From: Dugong dugon
Taxonomy: Eukaryota > Chordata > Mammalia > Sirenia > Dugongidae
Assembly (NCBI GenBank): GCA_030035585.1
Contig: CM057467.1
Span: forward strand, 66,514,941-66,578,940
DNA: 64,000 bases
Direction: 5' to 3'
This document shows, one piece after another, positions 42,557 to 52,386 of this stretch. The position numbers and the translations under genes are program-made. Position 1 is the first letter of the stretch. Each line of letters starts with the position of its first letter. The notes under the pieces were generated by a model. The model had not been told where the DNA came from, did no database searches, and saw nothing but the letters and a program-made list of their open reading frames with translations.

Positions 42557-42744
42557 GAACATAAGAAATCTTGACATTAACATCTTTACTAATAATCTTG
42601 CTATCTGCCTGCTTTTCTCCTTCCTCTACTTTCTTCTTTCTCTTTTGCCATTTTTGACTAATTCTCTCTTTCCCTCTTTTGTTACTTTCTGTATTTTACT
42701 TTTATTTCTTCTTTCTTTTTCTCTCTCTCTTTTTATCTCTCAAT
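42557..42744. other. Polypyrimidine-rich spacer
   Basis: Starts with the right copy of the L1-B target duplication. From about 42608 to 42740 the + strand is strongly C/T-rich ('ctccttcctctactttcttc'). No gene. Confidence 0.6.
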
Positions 42745-43320
42745 CCACATGAGCTTTGAGTATTTATTAGTTTATTAAGAACCAGGGTCTTTTCTAGGCA
42801 CAGGCAATACAAACACACATATACCTGGATAACTCCAGGCGCATAAGGAAGAATGCATCCTATGATAATTGGTTTAGTTGAGATACGTAGGTAGATGGTT
42901 GACCTTAACTGTGCCATCAGAAAAGCTTTGTTATTGGACTAGTTGTGTCAATAAGTAGATCAACAGATGCAGACAAAAAAGAAAAAGGCATTTTAGGCCA
43001 AAGGAACAGCAAGCCAAAGGCAAGGCACAGAACTACCATGATGCATAGAGGTAAGGCTGAAATTAGGCACATCAGATGGCTTGATGACAATGGGTTTGGC
43101 TTAGTTTTGAAAGAGCATGGACTTTATTAAGAAGGAAATGGAGAGTCAACTAAAAATTTCAAGAATGAATGTGACATGATCAAATTACGTAATATATCAG
43201 TCCAATTGGAACAGGCCAATTAAGATGCCATTGCAATGTTGAGTTAAGAGGTGGTAAGTGTCTGAACCATGCCAGTGACATGGTAGATAAACAGGACAAA
43301 AAGGAAAAATATATTAAGGT
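42745..43320 (-). mobile_element. L2 LINE fragment, antisense
   Basis: 'gagtatttattagtttattaagaacc', 'ggtcttttctaggcacaggc', 'ggaacagcaagccaaaggcaagg', 'gcatggactttattaagaagg', 'gaatgtgacatgatcaaatta' and 'ggtggtaagtgtctgaacc' are antisense L2 in order. Confidence 0.78.
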
Positions 43321-43436
43321 GGAAGAATCTTTAAACCTTAATGTCTGCTTACGTGGAATAATTAATGAAAGGAAACTATACATTGAATTATAAAATACTG
43401 ACCTTAGAATTTTGTTGGCTATTGGTGGCTTTTACC

Positions 43437-43485
43437 AAAATGTTGCTGTTTTAGCTGCCGTCTAGTTGCCCCCAACTCCTCCTTA
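43437..43485 (-). mobile_element. Possible AfroSINE/RTE tail sliver, antisense
   Basis: 'tgttgctgttttagctgccgtctagttgcccccaactc' resembles the antisense shared tail ('gttgttgttaggtgccgtcgagttg'). Too short to be sure. Confidence 0.4.
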
Positions 43486-43559
43486 CAGAGAATATCAGAC
43501 ATTTTGGGTTTGAAGTACCTATGGGACATCAGTAAGTAGATAACTATATTGATCTGGGA

Positions 43560-43670
43560 TTTTGGCAGTCTCCATTTCCAGATTTGTAATGGAGGGATTG
43601 CATTTAGTTGTTGTGAGTATTAATTTGAAAAACATATATAAATCTCCTAGCAGTATCTAGCATATACATC
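43560..43670 (+). mobile_element. MIR SINE fragment (3' half)
   Basis: 'tccatttccagatttgtaatggaggg', 'gttgttgtgagtattaatttg' and 'ctcctagcagtatctagcatata' match MIR core and 3' half. Confidence 0.65.
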
Positions 43671-44037
43671 TTCTAAAATATTAACTGTCCCTTTCATCTC
43701 CTTTTACATGCTCATAGTGTACTGTTGACACTTTTTATCGTCACTTAGGGGGTGCTTGTGTCCCCTAAAAACTTTGACAAAGGGGAAATAGATTATTTCC
43801 TGGAAGTGAAACCCTAAGACCAACCACACAATATCAGAGCAGAGATCAGCAATAGGCATTATTTTGGCTCCTTGGCTGGCCTGGTTAAAAGTGATAGTAT
43901 CTAAGAATACCTCCCCATGCATTTTTTCTTTTCAGTAAGCTGGCTTTGTTCACGAATCTTTTCTGCCATTAACACCAAAGGAAAGCTGAGGGTCAAGGCC
44001 ACAGAGGAGAGGAAACAGAGACCAGATGGCAGGAGAA
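43671..44037. other. Unassigned spacer
   Basis: No gene or named repeat recognised. Confidence 0.4.
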
Positions 44038-44219
44038 AGGAGCCCTGGTGGCACAGTGGTTAAAAGCTAGACTGCTAACCAAAAGGTCAGCAGTTTGAAT
44101 CCACCAGTCTCTCCTTGGAAACCCTATGGGTGGTTCTACTGTGTCCTATAGGGTCACTGTAGTGTCATTATGAGTTGAAATCGACTTGATGGCAAAGGGT
44201 TTGGTTTTTTTTTTTTTGG
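44038..44219 (+). mobile_element. AfroSINE, short form, GGTTTGG-type tail
   Basis: Head gagccctggtggcacagtgg with A-box-like sequence, B box AGTTTGAATCC, body 'gtgtcctatagggtcactg' with a small duplication ('tagtgtcattatgag'), tail 'cgacttgatggcaaagggtttgg' followed by T12. Confidence 0.93.
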
Positions 44220-44700
44220 AAGAAGTAATAGAGATATATTTTAGTTGTAGGTGTAGTGCCATAAAAAGAAAGATTTAGAGAAAACTCAACCAAGTTAGGA
44301 CATCAGCTGACTCCTCTAAAAGGTGCTAGCGAAAGGGGAGGCTTGAGTGAGAAGATAACAAAAGAGGGTCAAGAGAGGCTGTGAGAGAATACAAGAAGAT
44401 GTGGTCTGCTGCTCCTCTTCCCTGCTTCATCTGGAAGGCTTAGGAGGTGTGAGCAGCAAGGAGGGAAAGAGAGAGAGGTACTTATAGAGATGCATAGAAA
44501 GCAGGTGTTCCAAGTGACCTGGGGGAAGGACACTGGAGATTTTGAGGAGATAAAGAACTCCCAGAAGTAGTGGCCATAATGAGGAAGCTACTGAGTATGA
44601 AGTGCCTCAAGAGAAGAGACAAATATCCAGCATCACAGATTTCAGCTTTAGATGTCAATGCCATGCTCAAAATTCATCCATGCGTACTTATATACATACA
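44220..44700. other. Unassigned spacer
   Basis: Purine-rich, with 'gagggaaagagagagaggtac'. No gene or named repeat recognised. Confidence 0.4.
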
Positions 44701-44841
44701 TAAAACCAAAAACCAAACCTGTTGCTGTCAAGTCAATTCAGTAGAACTGCCCATAGGGTTTCCAAGAAGTGGCTGGTGGATTTGAATAACCAACCTTTTG
44801 GTGGCAGCCATAGCTCTTAACCACTATGCCAGCAGGGCTCC
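44701..44841 (-). mobile_element. AfroSINE, antisense, internally deleted
   Basis: 'aaaaccaaacctgttgctgtcaagtcaattc' jumps straight to 'agtagaactgcccataggg', losing the usual 'cgactcatagcgaccctatagg' block. The head is intact ('cttaaccactatgccagcagggctcc'). Flanked by ATATACATACAT on both sides (target-site duplication). Confidence 0.9.
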
Positions 44842-44859
44842 ATATATATACATACATTT

Positions 44860-45405
44860 TTTTTTTTAAAAGAAAATGTAGATTTGGCTATCTTTATTAG
44901 TTTTTTTTATTAATTTTTTTTTTAGTGAAAGTATACACAACAAAATGTACACCAGTTCAACAATTTCTACATGTACAATTCAGTGACATTGGTTACATTC
45001 TTCAAGTTGTGCTACCTTTTTTGACAATCTTTTCCAAATTATTTGACCATGATTAACACAAACTCACTGCCCCACTAAGCTTCTCATCTGTCCTTTCTAG
45101 TAGCTGTTGTCAGTTTGATCACTTACAGATGTTTCTTTAAAAGAGTATACTTCTTAATGCAGACATTCTTTTCCAACTAGGCTAAATTATTATTTAGTTC
45201 AAAGATAACTTCAAGAGGTGATTTTTTGTTCAGAGTTTAATAGTTTCCTCAATGTAATAGTTTTGGGGATCATCTGGCCTCATTGGCTCCAGAAATCTGT
45301 ATTCCGTGAGAGTTTTAAATTCTATTCCACGTATTCCCCCTTTTGATCAGGATTTTTCTACATACATAATTTTTTTAAATTTAAATTAAAAAAAGAAAAA
45401 GAAAA
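44860..45405 (-). mobile_element. Older afrotherian L1 3' UTR, antisense
   Basis: Begins with T-runs, then 'agtgaaagtatacacaacaaaatgtac', 'acaattcagtgacattggttac', 'tagtagctgttgtcagtttgatc'. On the element strand 'aagttatctttgaactaaataa' matches the segment at the end of L1-D (57488-57877), 'gaggttatcttttagctaaataa'. This is a third, older L1 3'-UTR type in the window. Confidence 0.7.
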
Positions 45406-46375
45406 CAGGTACACAGGGACCAAATCAAACCAACCACAACTGGTTAAATGACTGAGGACAAGACACCAGCTTCTACCCCTTTAAGCTGCCATAAGGTTAT
45501 AGGAGCTTCCTGCTACATTCAGATGCCATTTTGGGGAGGAGGAAGAGAGGTGATACACTGGAGGAAAAAAACAGCCCCATTAGTGTTTGAGGCTTGAATT
45601 TGTTTATACAGTCTCTCCAAAGAGAATAAATTTACCAGAAATAAACCGAAATATCTTAAGCAGGAAAGTGGTGATTATTAGTCTCACCCTCTGACCTTCC
45701 ATTTCTGGGAATAATGGCTTGTGAGAATATTTTGATCAGTTGCAGTAAAAAATATATAGTTACTTTTTTTTCCACACTTAGGTAATAATGTATAAATTTT
45801 AGACATCACTACATAATCATATAATAATTAAATCCAAATAAAAACAGAAGTTGTTAGCCTTAGGAGTGTAGCAAAAGAAACATTTCAGGAACAAACATTT
45901 GGCGCTGTCTGAGCTCTGAAGAAGAGGAAGAATCTGAGCACCCAGGCAGCAGGCTCACTGATCTCAGAGGAAAAACGGTTCCTAGTGTAGAGATGGATGC
46001 ACAGGATCATGAATTTGAAGTATTTCTGATCCAATTGGCAAGACCACCCTTACTGTGAGAATGTTGAATCAGGGTACATTCTCCAGTACTTGTCGGTGTC
46101 CAATTTGTCTACCCCCACTTATCCAAACTCTATGCTCACAAAGTAACCTTCTTGATTATCTCTTGGCCCATCAAGTTTGCCTTCAGGAAACAGTGTTCCC
46201 AGTCACAGGAGTTTCAGATCTTATCAGAGTAATTGCTTATAGTAAACTCAGAAGTGATCTCTTATCATGATTTTGTTTCCAAGGTAGCTTGAATCTAAGG
46301 AGAAAATCTGTTCATTATCCCAGTACAAACTTTGTAATTCACAAGAAATTTCCATTTCTCAAACTTCCCTTCATC
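45406..46375. other. Unassigned spacer
   Basis: About 1 kb with no gene or repeat I can name. A 71-codon frame at 46055-46270 is unconvincing. Possible single-copy sequence. Confidence 0.4.
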
Positions 46376-46835
46376 ATGCTTCTGTCACCTTTGTCCAAGC
46401 CACCATCAGCTCTGGCCCAAACCGCAGCCTCCTGACTAGTGTCCCTGTCTCCATTCTTACTTCCCTGCAGGAAAATCTTCACACAGTAGCCAACGCAGAT
46501 AATTCAGATCATGTTACTTTTCTGCTCAAAATGGCTCACACTCAAATTTAAAATTCCTCACTCACAGCCACAAGTTCCTTCAGGTCCAGGCCCTGCCTTC
46601 CTCTGCTACATCCTTCCCCCTACACTTCTCCCCATCAAGCATCTGCTTTATCCCATCATCTGTGTTCTGTTGTCCACACACTAGGCTGTTTGCAACCCCA
46701 AAGACTTTGCGTTTCCCAGAATGCCCTTTCTCTGGATTTCTAAAGACCGGTACCCTCACTTCATTCAGATGTCTTCTCAGGTGTCACCTCTTCTTAAAGT
46801 CTTTCCTACAATAGCTCTCATTTCCCATTACTTTT
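46376..46835 (+). mobile_element. L2 LINE fragment (left part, split by L1M)
   Basis: 'ttgtccaagccaccatcagctctggcc', 'ctcctgactagtgtccctgtctcc', 'ccaggccctgccttcctctgc', 'gcgtttcccagaatgcccttt' and 'gtcttctcaggtgtcacctcttc' give sense L2 ORF2 end and 3' UTR. It ends at CATTACTTTT (46826-46835), the L1M target duplication. Confidence 0.85.
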
Positions 46836-47337
46836 TTTCCTTATTTTTTTGTATATATACATATATGTATGTATATGTATATGTATATATATACATATAT
46901 GTACATATGTATGTTTATACATATATAAAACATAAAATTTGTCATTTTAACCATATTTAAGTGTACAATTTAGTGGCAATAATTGCATTCACAATGTTGT
47001 GCAACCATCAGTGCTATCTATTTCCAAAACTTTTTTATCACCCTAAACAGAAACTCTATAGCCATTAAGGAATAAGTTTCTATTTCATGCTCTTTTAGCC
47101 ACCGGTAACCACTAATCTACTTTCTGGGTTTATGCATTTGCCTATTCTAGATATTTCATGTAAGTAGGATCATACAGTATCCTTTTCTGTCCAGGTTATT
47201 TCACTCAGCATAATGTTTTCAACGTTCATCTACATTGTAGCATGTATCAGAACTTCTTTCCTTTCTGTAGATGAATAATATTCCATTGTATGTAGTGCCA
47301 CATTATGTTTATCCATTCATCTGTTAATGGACATTCC
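46836..47337 (-). mobile_element. L1M LINE 3' end, antisense, inside L2
   Basis: T-run and (TA)n at its 3' end, then 'aaatttgtcattttaaccatatttaagtgtacaatttagtgg', 'gtgcaaccatcagtgctatc', 'ggtaaccactaatctactttctg', 'atatttcatgtaagtaggatcataca' and 'gaataatattccattgtatg'. This is a typical L1M antisense 3' end reaching into ORF2. Flanks CATTACTTTT and TATTACTTTT are its target-site duplication. Confidence 0.9.
46848..46932. repeat. (TA)n-rich / TATG simple repeat
   Basis: Alternating 'gtatatatacatatatgtatg' motifs with many internal palindromes, at the A-tail end of the L1M. Confidence 0.9.
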
Positions 47338-47550
47338 TATTACTTTTGAGCATCATATTCTACCTTATTTTTCTTCAAAGCATTTATCACTACCTCTTAT
47401 TTATTTATCTACTTTTATTTTTCAATTACAGTTTAAGTCTGACAAGGCTTAAAGTTCACCACTGTATCCCTAACTCATAGAACAGTATTAGGCACATAAA
47501 AGGAATTCAATACATGTTTGCAGAATAAATGAATGAATTAATAAATCAAT
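47338..47550 (+). mobile_element. L2 LINE 3' end (right part)
   Basis: Resumes with 'cttcaaagcatttatcactacc', 'tcttatttatttatctac', 'agtattaggcacataaaaggaattcaatacatgtttgc' and ends 'aataaatgaatgaatta', the genuine L2 3' terminus. Confidence 0.88.
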
Positions 47551-47696
47551 GAATGAAGAGATGAAATCAGCTTTCTAATTTCAGCTGTGATCTTGTGTGC
47601 ATATTAGTTAGACTTCTCCTAACCCAAGGTACTGGAAAGAGCCTGCCCGTAGGTCTTGAAAGCCTGAAGTGAGATCCTGGAATATACCTAATCTAG

Positions 47697-47750
47697 AATA
47701 AAACCCATTGCCAATGAGTCGATTTCAACTCATACCAACCCAATAGAGGT
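47697..47750 (-). mobile_element. AfroSINE tail fragment, antisense
   Basis: 'aaacccattgccaatgagtcgatttcaactcataccaaccc' is the 3' end of the GGTTTGG-tail AfroSINE in antisense. The rest of the element is absent. Confidence 0.8.
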
Positions 47751-47759
47751 AGTGGATTC

Positions 47760-47985
47760 TATCTCTAGCTCTGGAGTCAAGATGGGTTTCAATCTCAGAC
47801 CCAGAATTTACTAGCTACGTGATTCGACACAGATATTTAATCTTTTTGAGCTTCTGTTTCCTCATCTGTAAAGTGAAAACAGTAAAAGTCCCTGTTTTGT
47901 AGGACTCTTGTGAACAGTGGTAGAATGATTCATGTGAAGGCCTCGCACAGCATCTGGCACAGAGTAATGAGAGCAATACACGTTT
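47760..47985 (+). mobile_element. MIR SINE, nearly complete
   Basis: 'tctggagtcaagatgggtttcaatctcagacccagaatttactagctacgtg', 'gagcttctgtttcctcatctgtaaagtg' and 'catctggcacagagtaatgagagc' span head, core and 3' half. Confidence 0.85.
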
Positions 47986-48004
47986 TTAATTAGATGGCCT
48001 CTAG

Positions 48005-49049
48005 CTTTTTTTTTTTTTTATGGTTGTAGTTTAAATGAAGTTTAGGTTTCAAGCTACTCTCCCATACAAAAACTGATACATACATTGTTATGTGACCCTA
48101 ATTGCTCTCCTCAGACTGTGACACCATACTCCTCCTTTCCACCCGATTCCCCATGTCCATTCAACCAGCTCCTAACTCTCTCTGCCTTCCCATCTCATCT
48201 CTGGACAGAAGCTTCCCACTTAGTCTCTTGTATTTACTTGAGCCAAAAGGCACACTCCTCCAAGTATCAATTTATGTCCCACAGTCCAGTCCAGTCCAAT
48301 CCCTGTCTGAAGAGTTGGCCTCAGAAATTGTCGTAGAATGATAGAGAATCCAGGGGCCATGCCTTCTGGTGTTCCTCCAGTCTCATTCAGACCACTAACT
48401 CTGGTCTTCTTACTAGAATTTGAGTTCTGCACCCCACCTTTCTCCTGCTCCATCAGGGACTCTCTGTCGTGTTCCCTGTCAGGGCGGTCATTGGTGTAGC
48501 TGGGCACCTTCTAGTTCTGGTCTCAGGCTGATGAAGTCTCTGGTTTATGTGGCCCTTTCTGTCTCCTGGGCTAATACTTCCTTGTGTCTTTGGAGTTCTT
48601 CATTCTCCTTTGCTCCAGGTGGTTGGAACCAATTGATGCATCTTAGATGGCTGTTTGTAAGCTTTTAAGACCCCAGATGCCACTCACCAAAGTAGGGTGC
48701 AGAACATTTTCTTAATAAGGTTTGTTATGCCAATTGACATAGATGTCCCCTGAAAGCATGGTCCCCAGACTCCGTATCCCTGCTACTCTGTCTCTCAAAC
48801 TATTTGATTGTATTGAGGAAGCTTCTTAGCTTTGGTTTAGTCCAGTTGTGCTGGCTTCCCCTGTAGTGTGTGTTGTCCTTCCCTTCACCAAAGATCATTC
48901 TTATCTACTATCTAGTTAGTGAATAACCCTCACCCTCCCTCCCCACCCTCGTAACCATCAAAGAATGTTTTCTTCTGTGTTTAAATCTTTTCTTGAGTTC
49001 TTATAATAGTGGTCTTGTACAATATTTGTCCTTCTGTGACTGACTAAAT
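48005..49049 (-). other. L1-C 3' UTR and tail
   Basis: Same order as in A and B. The C-rich tract 48927-48948 (five G-runs on the L1 strand) is the best quadruplex-type match of the three copies. Confidence 0.85.
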
Positions 49050-50347
49050 TCACTCAGCATAATGCCCTCCAGATTCTTCCATGTTATGTTTCACGGCTTC
49101 AACATTGTTCTTTATTGTTGCGTAGTATTCCATTGTGTGGATATACCATAATTTGTTTATCCATTCATCTGTTGATGGGCACCTAAATTGTTTCCATCTT
49201 TTTGCTATTGTGAACAGTGCTGCAATGAACATGGATATGCATGTATCTATTCTTGTGATGGCTCTTATTGCTCTAGGATATGTTCCAAGGAGCAGGATAG
49301 CTGGATCGTATGGTACTTCTATTTCTAGCTTTTTAAGGAAGCGCCAAATCGATTTCCAAAGAGGCTGTACCATTTTACACTCCCTCCAACAGTGTATAAG
49401 TGTTCCAGTCTCTCCACAACCTTTCCAGCATTTATTATTTTGTGTTTTTTGGATTAATGCTAGCCTTGTTGGGGTAAGATGATATCTCATTATAGTTTTC
49501 ATCTGCATTTCTCTAATGGCTAGATATTATAAGCATTTCTTCATGTGTCTGTTAGCCGCATGAATATCTTCTTTGGCAAAGTGCTTGTTCATATCCTTTG
49601 CCCATTCTTTAATTGGGTTATTTGTCTTTTTGCTGTTGAGGTTTTATAGTATCTTGTAGATTTTAGAGATTAGACGCTGATCGGATTTGTCATAGGCAAA
49701 TTTTTTTTTTTCCCAGTCTGTAGGTTGTCTTTTTACTCTTTTGGTGAAGTCTTTTGATGAGCATAAGTGTTTGATTTTTAGGAGCTCCCATTTATCTAGT
49801 TTCTCTTCTGGTGCTTGTGCATTGTTACTTATGGTTCGTATCGTGTTTATGCCACGTATTAGGGCTCCTAGCATTGTCCCTAATTTTTCTTCCATGATAT
49901 TTATCATTTTTTATTTTATATTTAAATCTTGGTCCAATTCTCAGTTAGTTTTTGCACATACTGTGAGGTATGGGTCTTGTTTCAGTTTTTTGCAGATGGA
50001 TATCCAGTTATGCCAGCACCATTTGTTAAAGAGACAGTCTTTTCTCCAATTAATGGACTTTGAGCCTTTGTCAAATATCAGCTGCTCATAGGTGGTTGAA
50101 TTTATGTCTGGATTATCAATTCTGTTCCATCAGTCTATGTGTCTGTTGTTGTATGAGTACCAGGCTGACTTGATTACCGTGGCAGTATAAAAGGTTCTAA
50201 AATCAGGTAGTGTGAGGCCTCCCACTTTGTTCTTCTTCTTGAGTAATGCTTTGCTTATCCAGGGCCTCTTCCCTTTCCATATGAAGTTGGTGATTTCTTT
50301 TTCCATCTCATTAAAAAATGACATTGGGGAGTTCCGGCAAATGGCGC
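49050..50347 (-). pseudogene. L1-C ORF2, C-terminal part
   Basis: Continues ORF2 after the L1-D insertion. Frames include [15 protein letters not shown] (50130-50324) and a 152-codon piece (49050-49508) with the Cys/His motif [18 protein letters not shown], followed by the usual C-terminal IAKRWKQ...[16 protein letters not shown]. Frameshifts separate them. The last bases (50334-50347) are the left copy of the L1-D target duplication. Confidence 0.9.
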
Positions 50348-51010
50348 TCTAGGCAGAAGCACCACGGCGTCCCTCCACAGCAAAGATCTGAAAAACTAAG
50401 CCAGAGAATACAACAATCCTGAAACCCTAAAACATCAAATGAAGAGATAAAGAACTCAGCCAAACACCAAATGGAGTGAGAAAACTGACAGAGAGTGGAG
50501 AGCGAGGAGAGATTCACGCAGAGGTCCCCTACCAGCTAACGCAGTGTGGATCCGCCATCTTGGACTCCTATCGGAGACCAGAAAACGGGGTATGAGAAAG
50601 CAGCCTCACGGAGCATCCAGCGGAAGACAAAACAACCACTCCATACATAACAATCTCCCTGCTGCATCTTCCCTACCTGCACCGTGTGCTTGACATCACA
50701 CCACCAAACAGCACAGGCACGGCCTACTGGAACCTGACCTGCACTGATTACCAACCCGCCCTGGTGGCTGTAGTAAGTGCCACAAACAACGTGTCCCAGT
50801 AACTCCTCTTCACCTAGAACTGCCCTGCTGTATACCATAACTAAGTGACTGACTGAGATAATTGGAGAAGGAGGCGAAAAGTACTGTGTCCACAGATGAG
50901 AAAACAACAAAGAACACACAATCCGTCTGCTCAGACATAGTCAAATTTAAAAAAAAAAAGGGATGAAACAAACAAATCTACAATCAATATACGAGAAAAG
51001 TAACTACTGA
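50348..51010 (+). promoter_or_regulatory. L1-D 5' UTR / internal promoter region
   Basis: 663 bp starting ggagttccggcaaatggcgc. It contains a strong YY1-type site (50552-50563). YY1 sites near L1 starts direct correct initiation in other mammals. The minus strand has a 127-codon open frame (50536-50919, GTG start) unrelated to the antisense frames of A and B. Confidence 0.75.
50552..50563 (-). promoter_or_regulatory. YY1-type binding site in L1-D 5' UTR
   Basis: CCGCCATCTTGG on the + strand (CCAAGATGGCGG on the minus strand) matches the YY1 consensus. Position is about 205 bp into the element. Binding is inferred from sequence only. Confidence 0.6.
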
Positions 51011-52058
51011 GTGCCCCGAAGACAGCAGACAATATCAAAACATTTACAAAAACAGTACAGGATGGTTCCAGTAGGCATCCAAAATAAAACACCAGATGAC
51101 TCTCCTGTGGAAGAAAATGCACTACAACTACCTGATAGGGAATTCAAATCTCTAATACTCAGAATTCTCCAAGAGCTGGGGCAAAAAGCTGACAAACATG
51201 AGAGAAAAATAGACAAATTCATGGAAAATACAGACAAAAAATTGGAAGAATTCAGGAAAATAATGCAGGAACAAAATGCCAAAATAAATTCACAACTAGA
51301 AATTATATAAAGACAACAATTAGAAATGCAAAAGATAAACAAGATTTTAGAAATGGATGATGTCATAGAAGGGCTGAGGAGCAGATTTGAAACGGTGGAA
51401 GACAGGATCAGTGGAATTGAAGACAAACACTTGGATACAACTCTGTTTGAGGAAAACTCAGAAAAAAGAACAAAGAAAAATGAAGAGACCCTGAGAGTTA
51501 TGTGGGATACGATCAAAAGCAAAAATTTACGAGTCATTGGAATTCCAGAACAGGGGGAGAAAACAGAAAACACAGAGAGGATCATTGAAGAACTGCTGAC
51601 AGAAAACTTCCCCAATATCATGAAAGATGAAAAGCTGGCCATCCAAGAAGCTCAACGAATCCTATATAGGAGAGACCTCAAAAGAAAATCACCAAGGCAT
51701 ATCATAATCACACTAGCCAAAACCAAAGACAAGCAAAGAATCCTGAGAGCAGCTTGTGAAAAATAAGAAGTCACATACAGAGGAGAAACAATAAGACTAA
51801 GTTCAGATTATTCAGCAGAAACCATGCAGGCAAGAAGGCAATGGGATGACATACATAAAATCTTGAAAGAAAAAAAATTGCCAGCCAAGAAGAATATATC
51901 CTGCAAAACTCCCGTTCAAATTTGATAGTGAAATTAGGTCATTTCCAGATAAACAGAAATTAAGGGAACATGTAAAAGTCAAACCAAACTTACAAGAATT
52001 ATTAAAGCGAGTTCTTCGATCTGAGGACAAACAACTTCAGCTCACATGCAGAATCTAG
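51011..52058 (+). pseudogene. L1-D ORF1 remnant
   Basis: Start would be at 51011, which reads GTG, probably a decayed ATG (xPRRQQTISKHLQKQ). One frame runs 51011-51766 with a single internal stop (TAA 51308-51310) in the coiled coil. The second half (51326-51766) spans the rest of the coiled coil and the RRM region (SKNLRVIGIPEQGEKTENT, RHIIITLAKTKDKQRILRAA). A stop follows at about 51764-51766, and a 1-bp frameshift lies near 51885. The ancestral stop is probably TAG 52056-52058. Only about three lesions are needed to explain its loss. Confidence 0.9.
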
Positions 52059-52386
52059 GACGCAGAATCGTACGAGCCAGATACCAATCTAGGAAATGAA
52101 CTCTCGAGGACTATCCAAAACCAAAAGAAATACAACAGGGAATCAGAGCAGTTTATCAGTAAATGACAACAACATCAAAACAATAAAAGATGGAATAAAC
52201 GGCATAGGTATAGAACCTTCTAATGGAGAGGAAGGCAAGGAGATACCAAGTAATGGTAGACTGCTTCAAACTTAGAAAGATAAGGGTAAAATTCATGGTA
52301 ACCACAGAGAAAGCTAACAAACGTACTCTTAAAAAAAAGGAAAACCATAAAGTCTCAGCAAAAACAAAACCTACAAGAACATAGAA

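Noticed and set aside
51004-51642. 212-codon open frame on the minus strand
   Set aside because: It is the antisense shadow of L1-D ORF1. Lysine- and glutamate-rich A-rich coding sequence gives Ser/Phe/Leu-rich open frames in reverse. No support as a gene.
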